Shown here: positions 1 through 10,100 of the stretch, piece by piece | Layout: each line of letters opens with the position of its first letter | Position numbering within the stretch: position 1 is the stretch's first letter | The notes under the pieces: model-generated | The model's input: only the letters and a program-made list of their open reading frames with translations | What the model was told of the DNA's origin: nothing | Database searches by the model: none | NCBI GenBank assembly: GCA_964504565.1 | Contig: CAZDEY010000007.1 | Coordinates: 62,001 to 126,000, forward strand | DNA: 64,000 nt | Origin: Cesiribacter sp964504565 | GTDB taxonomy: Bacteria > Bacteroidota > Bacteroidia > Cytophagales > Cyclobacteriaceae | Direction of reading: 5' to 3' | Translations under genes and position numbers: made by a program

Positions 1-675
1 ATCGCTTTGTATTAGCAGGTCGGAGTTTAAAAAACTGCTTAGCTCGGCCATTAACACATTAGTAGTCTGGCTTACAGCATTGGCTTTCTGAGCCTGGCTG
101 CCCCGGAGGTTGCGGATGTGCTGGCGCGGCAGGTCGGAAAATTTCTTGAATCCGCCGGTGCCCCGGTTGGTGTAGTAAGCCAGGCTTTGGGTTACCAGCA
201 AATCTAGGTCATGGGCTATATCGTCCGGCGATTGGTTAAGTTTGACCTCATCGCCGCGTTGTTCAATATTAAGTTGCAGGTAGCCGCTAATGGCCTCGCG
301 CAGGGAGTTCTGTAAGGCTTTTGCTTCCTGTTTATTGGCAGTTCTAAAATACTTAATAGAAATATCGTAGGCTTCGTGACTAGCCAGTCGATAGTTGACC
401 GGAATTACAAACTGGTTAGCCGTGCCGGAAAACGAGCGTACCCAGCTATTCTGGTACAAAACTTTGTTGTTGCGAGAGCTTTCCGGGCCAATGGTAAGTT
501 CTACCAACTGCGTAGCCGGGGCTACCCCGCCAGTTATGGTAAAATATTCCTGAGCCGGCAACTCCGGATCTTGGTCGAAGGTGGAACGCTCAAAATCGAA
601 AACCAGGGTTGTGTTCTGAGAATAACCTACTACTGAAGTTAGGAGCAGGCCTAAAACAAACAGAAATCTCTTCAT
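1..675 (-). CDS. Exported protein of unknown function (3' end outside window)
   Basis: The frame is open from the ATG at 673-675 to the window edge (225 codons), so the C-terminus is missing. The first 20 residues (MKRFLFVLGLLLTSVVGYSQ) are a typical Bacteroidota signal peptide, followed by a mature part rich in polar residues with no membrane segment. I recognise no domain. From about residue 110 the sequence is helical-looking and charged. It lies downstream of the lipase-like gene on the same strand, but a terminator-like hairpin separates the two. The reading frame and signal peptide are clear; the function is unknown. Confidence 0.75.
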   Translation of the reverse strand, partial: MKRFLFVLGLLLTSVVGYSQNTTLVFDFERSTFDQDPELPAQEYFTITGGVAPATQLVELTIGPESSRNNKVLYQNSWVRSFSGTANQFVIPVNYRLASHEAYDISIKYFRTANKQEAKALQNSLREAISGYLQLNIEQRGDEVKLNQSPDDIAHDLDLLVTQSLAYYTNRGTGGFKKFSDLPRQHIRNLRGSQAQKANAVSQTTNVLMAELSSFLNSDLLIQSD

Positions 676-756
676 CGAAAATAATTATAAGGATAGCTTT
701 TTCGCTTGCTTAAACATAGAAAGTATACGGTTGTTCAAGCTATGGAATTAACAAAA

Positions 757-789
757 TAGGTGAGCCTTGCCCAAGACACGACTCACCTA
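757..789 (-). terminator. Probable terminator after the lipase-like gene
   Basis: An 8-bp inverted repeat (757-764 with 782-789) forms a hairpin. Read on the minus strand it is followed by TATTTTGTT. It lies 26 bases past the stop of the 815-2668 gene, in the right direction to end that transcript. Confidence 0.55.
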
Positions 790-814
790 AATAAAATACA
801 GATCTTTCGAAAAT

Positions 815-2668
815 CTAATTTACAACTAGTTTCTGTTGATCGCTGCGACCGTTAGCATGTAGTTGTATTATATAGAATCCGCTGGCCAAATCGCCGGCTA
901 TTGGCAAATCGTGTTCGCCGGCCGGGCGGTTGCCGCTCCAGCTATATACGGTGCTGCCTCTGGTATCAATTAGCGTAAGTTGCACGTTGCCGGCTTCTTC
1001 CATTTTGTAGCGTACCTGCACTACTTGGCCGTTGCTAGGGTTAGGGAAAGCCGTAAGGGCCATGGGGTGATCCGTAGAAACTTCTAACGGCGGGTTTAGC
1101 ACCGCTACACTGTGCACCAACGAGCGGGTTAGGTAAGGGCTTTCGGCCTGAACTGAAATATTATACACCCCGCCCAAATTTATTGCCGGGGTAGTTGCAG
1201 TATATACTCCGGCCTCTTCGGTAGGAGTAAATTCTAGGTCAATGGCCGTACCTTCGGCAGCGGTGGCTTCACCCTTTAAGTTTACTGTACGGCGTAGGGT
1301 GGCGGTAATTACGGCATTGCTTACGGCGGCTTCGTTGGCATCGGTTAGGCGAACGCGTAAATTCATTACCTCGCCGGCCTGGTAAACCCGGCGGCTGCCC
1401 TGCAAATCGGTAGTTAGCTCGGCTACGCCGCCTTTTTCGCTGCTTATTATGGCTACAAAGGGCTCGGTGCTATTCAATTCATACTCGCCCGCTTGGGGGT
1501 TATTCACACTTATTTGGTTAGAGTAGCGCCCTAAAATGTCGTTGTCCGCCTTTATTTTTCGGCTGCTGTACAGCGCTGATTTACCCTCGTTTAGCAAAGT
1601 GGCGCTGCCGCCGGCACTGGGTTGGCGTACATCAATATTTACTCCTTCGGCACCTTCTTCTATCCTAAAGCTATACGTGCCGCCCTCACCACTTACTAGT
1701 TGGTAATTGCTGCGGATAACCGAATTTGGGTTATAGTCTACCTCTACATCCGGGGTAATAGCTTCGCGAGTTAGGCTGCTGGGCAATTGGCCTTTTATAC
1801 GACCCCAAGTATTGGAGCCAATGGCAATATCAAAGTGGTTAAAGTCTACCTTGGAAAGGGTTGTGCTTTTAGGGCGTTTACTATCCGAGTAGTTAACTAC
1901 ACCGTCGTTGCCGCCGTTCCACCAAGCGCCACCGTTGGCACTTAGGTATAAGCCGCTGGTCCAGAGTGAGCCGTAGTAACTGCCACTGCCCATAGTCCGG
2001 AACGAAATATTATTAGTGCTTTTATTGTCGGTAACACTTCTGAAGTAATCCATATAGCCGGTTTGCATAACGTAGGTAGCATCGTTACGCTGGCTAAAGA
2101 TGGCGGAAAGCCACCATACCCAGCCGCTTTGGGCCAGATCGGCCAGGGGGGTGCCAAAGTGCGGGGAGCCCAGGGTAATTACCCGGTTAACTTTGGAGCC
2201 CGCCCCGTAGTGGTTAATGGCAGCGTCGGTATCAATGCCACCTTTGCTGTGGGCTACTACTACAACTTTGCTTACGCCGTAATGGCTGCATATCAGGCTT
2301 AGCTGCTGGCTAAACAAGCTGCCGTTATCCCACATACTCCTATCGGGGTATACCACAGCGTAGGCGGTGCGGTAGCCATCGTTATAAGCGCGGGTATACA
2401 TGTCGTTATCGCCGAACCAGGTATCGGCATTGCCGGTGTAGCCGTGCAAGAATACCAGTACGGGTTTGTTGCCCGCATTGGGGGGCACCGCGCCCAGCAC
2501 TATGGTGCCGGGGTCGTAGAGGTCGCTGCCTATGGAAATGGCATTAGCCCCGGTTCCTTTAGCAGGAACAGGAAGCGTTTGAAGGATTTGGGCTACTGCA
2601 GAAAAGCTAAAGCAGCCGGCCGCCAGCAAGATAAGCATGAAGCGGCTTAACTGGTAAAAGTTACGCAT
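815..2668 (-). CDS. Secreted alpha/beta-hydrolase (lipase-like) with T9SS type A sorting domain
   Basis: The 617-residue protein starts with a signal peptide ending ...FSAVAQ at about residue 27. The hydrolase domain follows, with an oxyanion-hole HG motif (FLHGYTG, about residues 74-79) and a nucleophile elbow AHSKGG whose serine is at about residue 141, as in PGAP1-like and bacterial triacylglycerol lipases. Residues about 330-540 look like beta-sandwich domains. The last 80 residues (AFPNPSNG ... GFYIIQL ... QKLVVN) match the T9SS type A sorting domain, so export to the cell surface or medium is expected. Acyl ester hydrolysis is inferred from the fold; the substrate is unknown. It is a single gene with its own downstream hairpin. 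Confidence 0.85.
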   Translation of the reverse strand: MRNFYQLSRFMLILLAAGCFSFSAVAQILQTLPVPAKGTGANAISIGSDLYDPGTIVLGAVPPNAGNKPVLVFLHGYTGNADTWFGDNDMYTRAYNDGYRTAYAVVYPDRSMWDNGSLFSQQLSLICSHYGVSKVVVVAHSKGGIDTDAAINHYGAGSKVNRVITLGSPHFGTPLADLAQSGWVWWLSAIFSQRNDATYVMQTGYMDYFRSVTDNKSTNNISFRTMGSGSYYGSLWTSGLYLSANGGAWWNGGNDGVVNYSDSKRPKSTTLSKVDFNHFDIAIGSNTWGRIKGQLPSSLTREAITPDVEVDYNPNSVIRSNYQLVSGEGGTYSFRIEEGAEGVNIDVRQPSAGGSATLLNEGKSALYSSRKIKADNDILGRYSNQISVNNPQAGEYELNSTEPFVAIISSEKGGVAELTTDLQGSRRVYQAGEVMNLRVRLTDANEAAVSNAVITATLRRTVNLKGEATAAEGTAIDLEFTPTEEAGVYTATTPAINLGGVYNISVQAESPYLTRSLVHSVAVLNPPLEVSTDHPMALTAFPNPSNGQVVQVRYKMEEAGNVQLTLIDTRGSTVYSWSGNRPAGEHDLPIAGDLASGFYIIQLHANGRSDQQKLVVN

Positions 2669-2855
2669 ACGTAAAAGGTTAAATATGGAAATTGGTTTCC
2701 CTATTTAATTAGTATGCATGCTGAATGTTTGGCTAATTCAGTAAAGCTTGAAATTAAATTTTACTTTTCTGCAAAAATCACAAACTATTGGCACAACGCT
2801 GATATTCAGGATACTACCAAAATGGGGAGCATTGCGCCGGCAACCTAGTTTTTTA

Positions 2856-3677
2856 TTAGTGAGAAGTTTTTGCCCGCTTTCCCTTGCGCAGCCAGGCATA
2901 AAAATTAAAGTCGCGCATATACCCTACCGTTATGGCTAGCGAGTGGTTAGTTACCTGCATTGGATCGGTATAAAAATCCGGGGCTAAACCTTCGGGCGGC
3001 GGTGAATTAAAGAAGCCGTCTTCCCGGGCCATATACGTTTTTCCTATACCAAAACTTCCGCGTAAGTCTACCACCAGGCCGTGGCCAAAGCCCAAATCAA
3101 AAATAAGGCCGCCGCCCACATCAAATGCCATCTGAAACCGGTTTGGCTCGCGTACCAGCATAACGTTCGTGTAATCATCTACCGAATCGGCAAATACTAT
3201 AGTATAAGGCATCGGGTTCTGCGATACGTATTCAGTTAAATCGGGGTGGGTAAGTTCGCCTTTTCCGCCCAACCAGTACAGTAGGTTAGGACCAAAGTTA
3301 GTATAGTACTCAATCTTGCTTTTTTTGTAGCGGGTATGTCCGCTAAACCTAAGAAGTACGGGTAGGTTCAGGTAATTATACGTGCTTTTGTTAGTTACAA
3401 TAGTGCCTTTAGCATCGAATCCTTCAAGATGGCGGTGGTTTTTACTGTAGAAAAATTCTGTTTCCAGGGAAAGAAGTTCGTTAACCTCGTAATTTAGAAT
3501 TAGCCCCCCTAGCCAACCCAGGCCGGCCGTACTGCTGTAACTATTGTAAAGTTGCTTGTCATCGAAGGCTACGCGGCTTAGCTGTACGCCAACTTTAGGC
3601 CCTACGCGCAACTGAGCCCTGCTTGTTAGAACAGAAAAGGTGAGCAGTAAGCTAAGCAAAGCTAATTTCTTCAACAT
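2856..3677 (-). CDS. Outer-membrane beta-barrel protein, PorT family
   Basis: The 273-residue protein has a signal peptide (cleavage after ...LTSRAQ, about residue 21). It is followed by alternating amphipathic strands typical of the small PorT-like barrels of Bacteroidota: RVGPKVGVQLS near the N-terminus, NYEVNELLSLETEFFYS, NLPVLLRF, DVGGGLIFDLG, and a closing strand near YMRDFNFYAW. PorT-family barrels are numerous in this phylum and mostly uncharacterised, so membership does not by itself imply a role in T9SS. The C-terminus ends in a short basic tail (RKGKRAKTSH), which is unusual for a barrel and may stay periplasmic. It is a stand-alone gene. Confidence 0.7.
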   Translation of the reverse strand: MLKKLALLSLLLTFSVLTSRAQLRVGPKVGVQLSRVAFDDKQLYNSYSSTAGLGWLGGLILNYEVNELLSLETEFFYSKNHRHLEGFDAKGTIVTNKSTYNYLNLPVLLRFSGHTRYKKSKIEYYTNFGPNLLYWLGGKGELTHPDLTEYVSQNPMPYTIVFADSVDDYTNVMLVREPNRFQMAFDVGGGLIFDLGFGHGLVVDLRGSFGIGKTYMAREDGFFNSPPPEGLAPDFYTDPMQVTNHSLAITVGYMRDFNFYAWLRKGKRAKTSH

Positions 3678-4150
3678 AAGGCTAATTAATTGACTAGCAC
3701 TAAATTAGTATCATACGGTAGGCAGAAGAAATGAATTTATAGTAAAAGCTTACAGCCGGGGTTACCTACCGGGCATCATAGCAATAAGCGGGCTGCCAAA
3801 TGGGTTTTAAGACTAGCCTTCTAAGTATATGATTCAAAAATTTTAGCCGTATTTAGCTGTTTTTCAGCTTTCTGCTTAAAACAAACTCAATAAGTTATTT
3901 TAAGCCGTAATTATTACGTTGGGCACCTACTTCACCTATAATAAATTGCACTTAACCAATATAAGTAGGGTATTTTTATGAAAATCTGTGTAATTGATTG
4001 CTGGAATAGTTCAATAAATGTACCGGCTTTATTCCTAATATAATGTTGCAATAGAAGTAGAATACCTATTCGTGTAATTTATACCCACAAATGTGCCGTT
4101 AGTTTAAGTTAGCTCCTTATACCTTCATAGTGCGGGTAATCCTATCGCCT
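3678..4150. other. Intergenic region between divergent genes, no gene found
   Basis: This 473-base AT-rich stretch separates the divergent starts of the PorT-like barrel gene and the giant cargo gene, so it must hold both promoters. A weak match to the phylum's -7 element (TACCTTC) lies at about 4120, some 30 bases before the chosen start at 4151. I found no convincing reading frame, RNA gene or strong hairpin. Confidence 0.4.
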
Positions 4151-7100
4151 ATGAAATTCTTATACTCTTTGCTGTGTGGTATGTGGTTTTTACTGCTTAC
4201 TAATGCAGCCCAAGCCCAAGAAATATGCAATAACGGCCGAGATGACGACGGTGACGGTTTTGTTGACTGTTACGACGGTGACTGTTCGGACGATGTCAAT
4301 TGCGAAGATTTCTTTATGAACGAAAGTGCCGGCTGTAAAGCCGAGCCGGAAGCTAATGCCTTTTCGTTGAAGCTTTCCTGGGCTTCGGCCAACCAAACAG
4401 CCAGTTCGTACTCCCGGGCTTCCATCGGCGATATTGACAAGGACGGTATTCCCGAAGTAATAGTAACTAACCACGCTACTAGACGAATGAGCATTCTTAG
4501 GGGCGATGATGGAACAGTAAAGCAAAGCATAGACCTTTCGTTTACCCCTAACGATGAAGTTACCATAGCCGATATTGACGGCGATGGCTACGCGGAAATT
4601 TTTCAGCCGGGCAACGGCGGCGGCGATATTGAGGCATTTAAGTACAATACAGCTACCGGCCGGTACGCAAGCATGTGGAAAACTACCGCCTCGCAAAGCT
4701 ATGTGGCCGTACTGGGCATTGCTAACTTTAAGGAGCAGGACGGCAAAAGCCAGCTATATTTATATAATGAAATTTTAGATGCCGCTACCGGCACCCGCCT
4801 GGTAAAAGGCTTTGGCGATTGGGCGAAGGAAGTAACTATGATGCCGTTGGCCGTAGATATGTTGCCCGATAATGCCTGTGCTAACTGCGACGGCCTAGAA
4901 CTGGTAGTGGGCGGTACTATATATAGTGTGAACTTAGGAAACGGTGCCCAGGACAGCGGCTTCCTTACCGAAGAACGTTCTATGGCCGAAGATGGTACAC
5001 CCTTCTACGTAAGAAGGAACGATTGGGGCCGTAATTACAGCTCTACCAGCGTGGCTGACTATAATGAAGACGGCTATCTGGATGTAATTGCTTCCGGGGC
5101 GGCAGGTAGCACCACCGGCAGAACCACCGTTTTCTTTTGGGATGTACAGAATAGGGTTATTAAATCGTATACCGACCCCGATAATGACTGGAAACGCGGA
5201 ACCGGCCGCCTTAACATTGCCAATATTGATAACAAAAACGGCCTGAACGTAACCTACGTATCGGGTTCGTACCTCTACGCACTGGACGAGAACTTTAACC
5301 AGTTATGGCGAAAGCGGATTACCGAGGCTACCTCGGGCTTTACCGGTTGTACCGTATTCGATTTTAACGATGACGGCGCCTACGAAACCGTATACCGCGA
5401 TGAAGCCAAACTCTACATTGTTAATGGTATTGACGGCACCAGCTACCGCGAAATTATTTGTAAATCGCGCACCTCAACCGACTACCCGGTAGTAGCCGAC
5501 GTTGATGGCGACGGTGCTACCGAAATCTGCGTAAGCTGTAATACGGATGATAATGCCGTGGTAGATCCGGAAAACAACAATGAGCGCCGCTACGGCCAAA
5601 TTCGGGTTTACGAAAGCGACGGCGAAAATTGGGTACCGGCCCGTAAAGTCTGGAATCAGCATGGGTACTACAACGTAAATATCAACGATGACCTTAGCGT
5701 ACCTATAGAAGTACAAAAGCACAACCAGTTATTTTCGGGCGATGAGTGCGGCGGACCCCACCGCCCGCTGAATACTTTCCTTAACCAATCGCCCTACTTG
5801 GATTTGAGCGGTTGCCCGGTATACGGCGCGGCCGATTTTGTAGTAGATGAAAATAGCTTCGTAATTAATGAGCCCACCTGCCCCGAAAAAGATTTTACTG
5901 TAAGTTTTACTGTTAGAAATGAGGGCGATATTACCGTAAACGGGCAGGTACCCTTTACCGCCTATATTGGCGATCCGTTAACTAATTCGGCAGTTAAATT
6001 GAATACGGTGTGGTTGCCGGTAAGCAATTTGCGCCCCGGCGAAACCCTAACTATTACCGAGGCAATAATTAACGGTCCGGGCAATAGCTTTCATTTATAT
6101 ATAGCATTTAACGATGGTGGTGTAAACCCTCCGGCCATAGTATTTCCTAACGGTGGCATACTGGAATGCGACTATGATCGCAATATATTGGATGCCTTAG
6201 TAGAACCACTTCCTTTTCCAGTAGAAATTGAGGTGGTGCAACCCGATTTAAAATGCGGAGAGGGTAGTAGTTTGGGTCAGGGCGAACTGCAAGCCTTTGC
6301 CATAGAAGGTGGCGTAAGAGTGACTACCGGCTACGAGTTTGTATGGTACAACGAGGCGAACGAAGAAATAGGCCGCGGTTCAATTATAGGCAGCTTAGTT
6401 GGCGGGGAATACTACACCGTAGTAGCTACCAACTTGGAGGCCGACTGTAGTAGCGCCCGTAGAACTACCGATGATCCGCTGGCTACCCAAACGGCCGAAG
6501 TTACGCTGCAAGTTACCAAGCTTAGTGATGTTACATCCTGTAGCAATCCGTACGGTTCGGCCGAGGCCAATGTATTTTTAAATGGTGCTGAGGATGATCC
6601 CGCCCGTTATACCATTACTTGGCAGTTGCTTGATGGTACCGTGGTAGGTACCGGGGCTACCAGCAACCAGCTACCTAGCGGGGTAACTATATTCGTATTC
6701 GCCCAGAGTTTGGCTACCGGCTGTAGCGGTAATACCTCGTTGGGGGTAGATGAGCTTACGCCGGAAATAAATATTGACTTGGTAGACGGTACGCTTCAGC
6801 ACGTTACCTGCGATGGCGAAGGTTCGGGAAGTGTACGTGTGGAAACCACTGGCCCCACTAATTTGGAAGTTCGGTGGTTCCGGGGCACTGAAGCCGAATC
6901 GGTACACGAAATAGTAGAGCTAAGGGGTAATACCGAAGCCACTAATTTAGCCTCAGGATTCTATACTGTATTGGCCAGGGATATTGATACCGACTGTGAG
7001 TCGGATTATTTAACCTTCGAAATAAAAAATGAAGTAGCTCTGCCTCAGCTTAGCCGTACTATTATTGCCAATACCGCCTGCGATAACAGTGATGCCAACT

Positions 7101-10100
7101 TGGCCAACGGCAGTATAACCGTTAGCGCCACTACCAACCACCCCGAACTGGGCGAACCAGCCGGCGGCTATACTTACGAATGGTATCTGGGGAATAGTAC
7201 TGAAGAAGCCGACAAACTAAGCGGCGAAACCGGACCTACGCTTAGCGGACGCCCCGCCGGCAGGTATATCGTGCGCGTAACCAATAACGATTTGCAATGC
7301 GAAACTATACGCCACTACACTATACGGCACCAGCCGGCCAGTATTGATGTTTTGGTTAGTGATATTGTAAAGCAGAAAAACACCGTATGTAATCCAGGGC
7401 TTGCAGCCGGAGGTCAGTACAATGGGGCCATCCAAATTCAGGCTATTCGCAATAGTAGTGGCGACGATGTAAGCACCGGCGATTATACTTATGTGTGGTA
7501 CAACGAAGCCGGCGAAGTATTAACCCCGGCGAATGCTTCGGGGAATACGGCCTATAACCTAAACGGCGGGCAAACCTACCGAGTAGAGGTTACTAATAAT
7601 ACTACCGGCTGCTTTACTAGTGAAAATATCCGCCTGAACAACGATTTGGTGAACCCTCAGTTTACCCTAAACGTGCGCCCACAAACCAGTTGCGATTGGG
7701 AAAACCGTCCTAACGGCCGCATTCAACTGATGCAAAACGGTTCGCCGCTGGACTTAGGTAGCCATACTACCGAATGGTTTGCCGGTGCTACCGATCAGGG
7801 TGCCTCGCTGTATACTGATATTAATGAGTTAGACAACCAGCAACGCGGCACCTTTACGGTGCGGGTTACTACCAATGAAACCGGCTGTAGCCAAACCCAA
7901 ACCGTAACCATTAACGAATCTATTGTAGAGCCGGTAGTTAGTCTCAGCAGCACTAATATTGATTGTTCTTCGGGAAATGATGGGTCGCTTACTGCTGCGG
8001 TAAATATTGGTGTACCTACCGATTATACCTACACTTGGCGCTTTACCGCAACCGGCGAGGTGGTAGCTGAGGGCGAAGGCCTAAACCAGTTAACTACCTG
8101 GAGCGATGGTAGCCCGCTGCCTACCGGCGAGTATAGCGTAGTGGTGGTTAGCAATTCCAGCCAAAATACCAACCCAACTTATTGCCAGGCCCTGACTAAG
8201 AGTAGTATACTACGCCGCAATCAGGCTTTTACAATAGAAACTCAGGAAATTGACAAAGCTACTGCCTGCGGTGCCAGCAGCAACGGTAGGTTACGCGCTG
8301 AGGTTCCGGGCGGTGGTACGTATACCTATACCTGGTATAGAGGGGTGCCGGCCAACCTGCAAGCTGACTTCTATACCAACCCACCGGTAGCCATTCCAGG
8401 CAATGATCTGGTAGAAGTTCTGCGAGAGGACAACGTAACAGAGTCTATACTAGAAACCAATGAACCGGGGGTGTATACGGTAGTAGCCGAAAATGCTCAG
8501 GGTTGTAAAGAATATACCTACGAAACCTTGGGAGCCATTGATGCCCCTGATATTTTAGAAGTAATTACAATTAACAGCACTACTTGTGCCGGAAATGGCC
8601 AGGCTGAAATCCGCTTAGGGTTTGCCTCTGGCTTCGATTACCATAGTTACGAATATTACCTATTTAACAACAATGTAAATCCGGAGGAAAGTGATATTGC
8701 AACCGCTTACGCCAGCATTACTAATGCAACGGCCGGTACGGCTCCGGTCTTCCAAGACCTTCCGGAAGGCACCTATAGTGTATTGGTGTTAATTGCCAAC
8801 TCAGCCGGTAACGCTTGCATAAGCACCCGGGTATTCAATATTGAGCAGGAAGCTTTTAGCCCGGAAATTGCCCAGATTGTTTTAACCAATAATAGCAATT
8901 GCGCCGGCGGTACTACCGATGATAATGGAAGCATACAGGTGCAGGTAACCCCCAAAGATGCGGTTGCTACCAGTTATACCTATACGCTGAAAAAAGATGG
9001 TGTAGAGGAATCTATCGTACCTAACCAAAGTACCAGCTATACGTTCTCAGGTTTGGGCCAGGGTAATTATTCTGTAGAAGTAATGGCTGAACCCACCGGC
9101 TGTACGGTAGCCAGTACCGACGATTTAGAAATAAATTATGTTCCGATTCGGGCTCAGGTAACTACTACTAATGCCGTAAGCACCCACTGCGATATACCGC
9201 ACAACGGCAGCATTAAGGTGAATTCGGTAAGCGGAGCTTCCAATACCCTCACCGATTACGAGTTTGCCTTTTACACCAAAGAAGTTTATGACCAAAACCC
9301 GGCTAGTCCATCTCCGGCACTACAGAATAGCCCTTCGCAAAATTTAGCCGGGTTGGAACCGGGCGAGTACGTGGTAATAGCCACCCTGGTTAGCGCTAGC
9401 AGCACTGGTTACTTGTGTACTTCTGAACCTACCTTTGTGACGGTAGGGGTAGATGAGGAACCACTGGCAATAGAAATTTCGGCTACCAACAACAATACCA
9501 GTTGCACGGGTATAGACAGTAATAACGACGGTAGCCTGACCGTATCCATTAGAGAGTTTACCAATGCTCCGGCTAATGGGTTTCAGTACCAGTGGCACAA
9601 TATAACTACCGGCCAACCGGAGCTGGATGAAACAACAGCAACTACTACGCATACCTTAAGTGGATTAGGAGCTGGCACTTACCGGGTAGTAGTTACTAAC
9701 CTAGATACCCAATGTAGCATTGAGGCTGAAGCCACCCTATACAATATTCCTAACCCTCCGGTAATGGAAGATGGCTTCCTATCTACTCTGGATCAAACCT
9801 TGTGCGATCCTTCCGGTGAGGTACGGGTAAATAAGCTGGAGTGGAACGAAACCGAGATTACCAATTTCAGCGACTATACCTTTAGCTGGTACTTCGGCGA
9901 CGATTTGAACCATGCCTTGGTAGATTACGCCGGTAACCCAATAACCGGTTCAGTACTTACCGTAGCGGATTATCCGGTAGTAGCCGGTACCTACCACGTA
10001 GTAGCTACCCGCCTGAGTTCGGCTACCGGTGGTGCCGGCTGTAGCAGCGCTATTGCTTCGGCCGAAGTAGAATATAACCCGCCAACTATCGCTATTACGC

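Noticed and set aside
2748..2939. 63-codon plus-strand frame beside the lipase gene
   Set aside because: It overlaps the end of the PorT-like gene in antisense and shows no conserved features.
4130..4150. GTG at 4130 as start of the giant cargo gene
   Set aside because: It adds seven residues before a complete signal peptide that starts at ATG 4151; the internal start is more natural.
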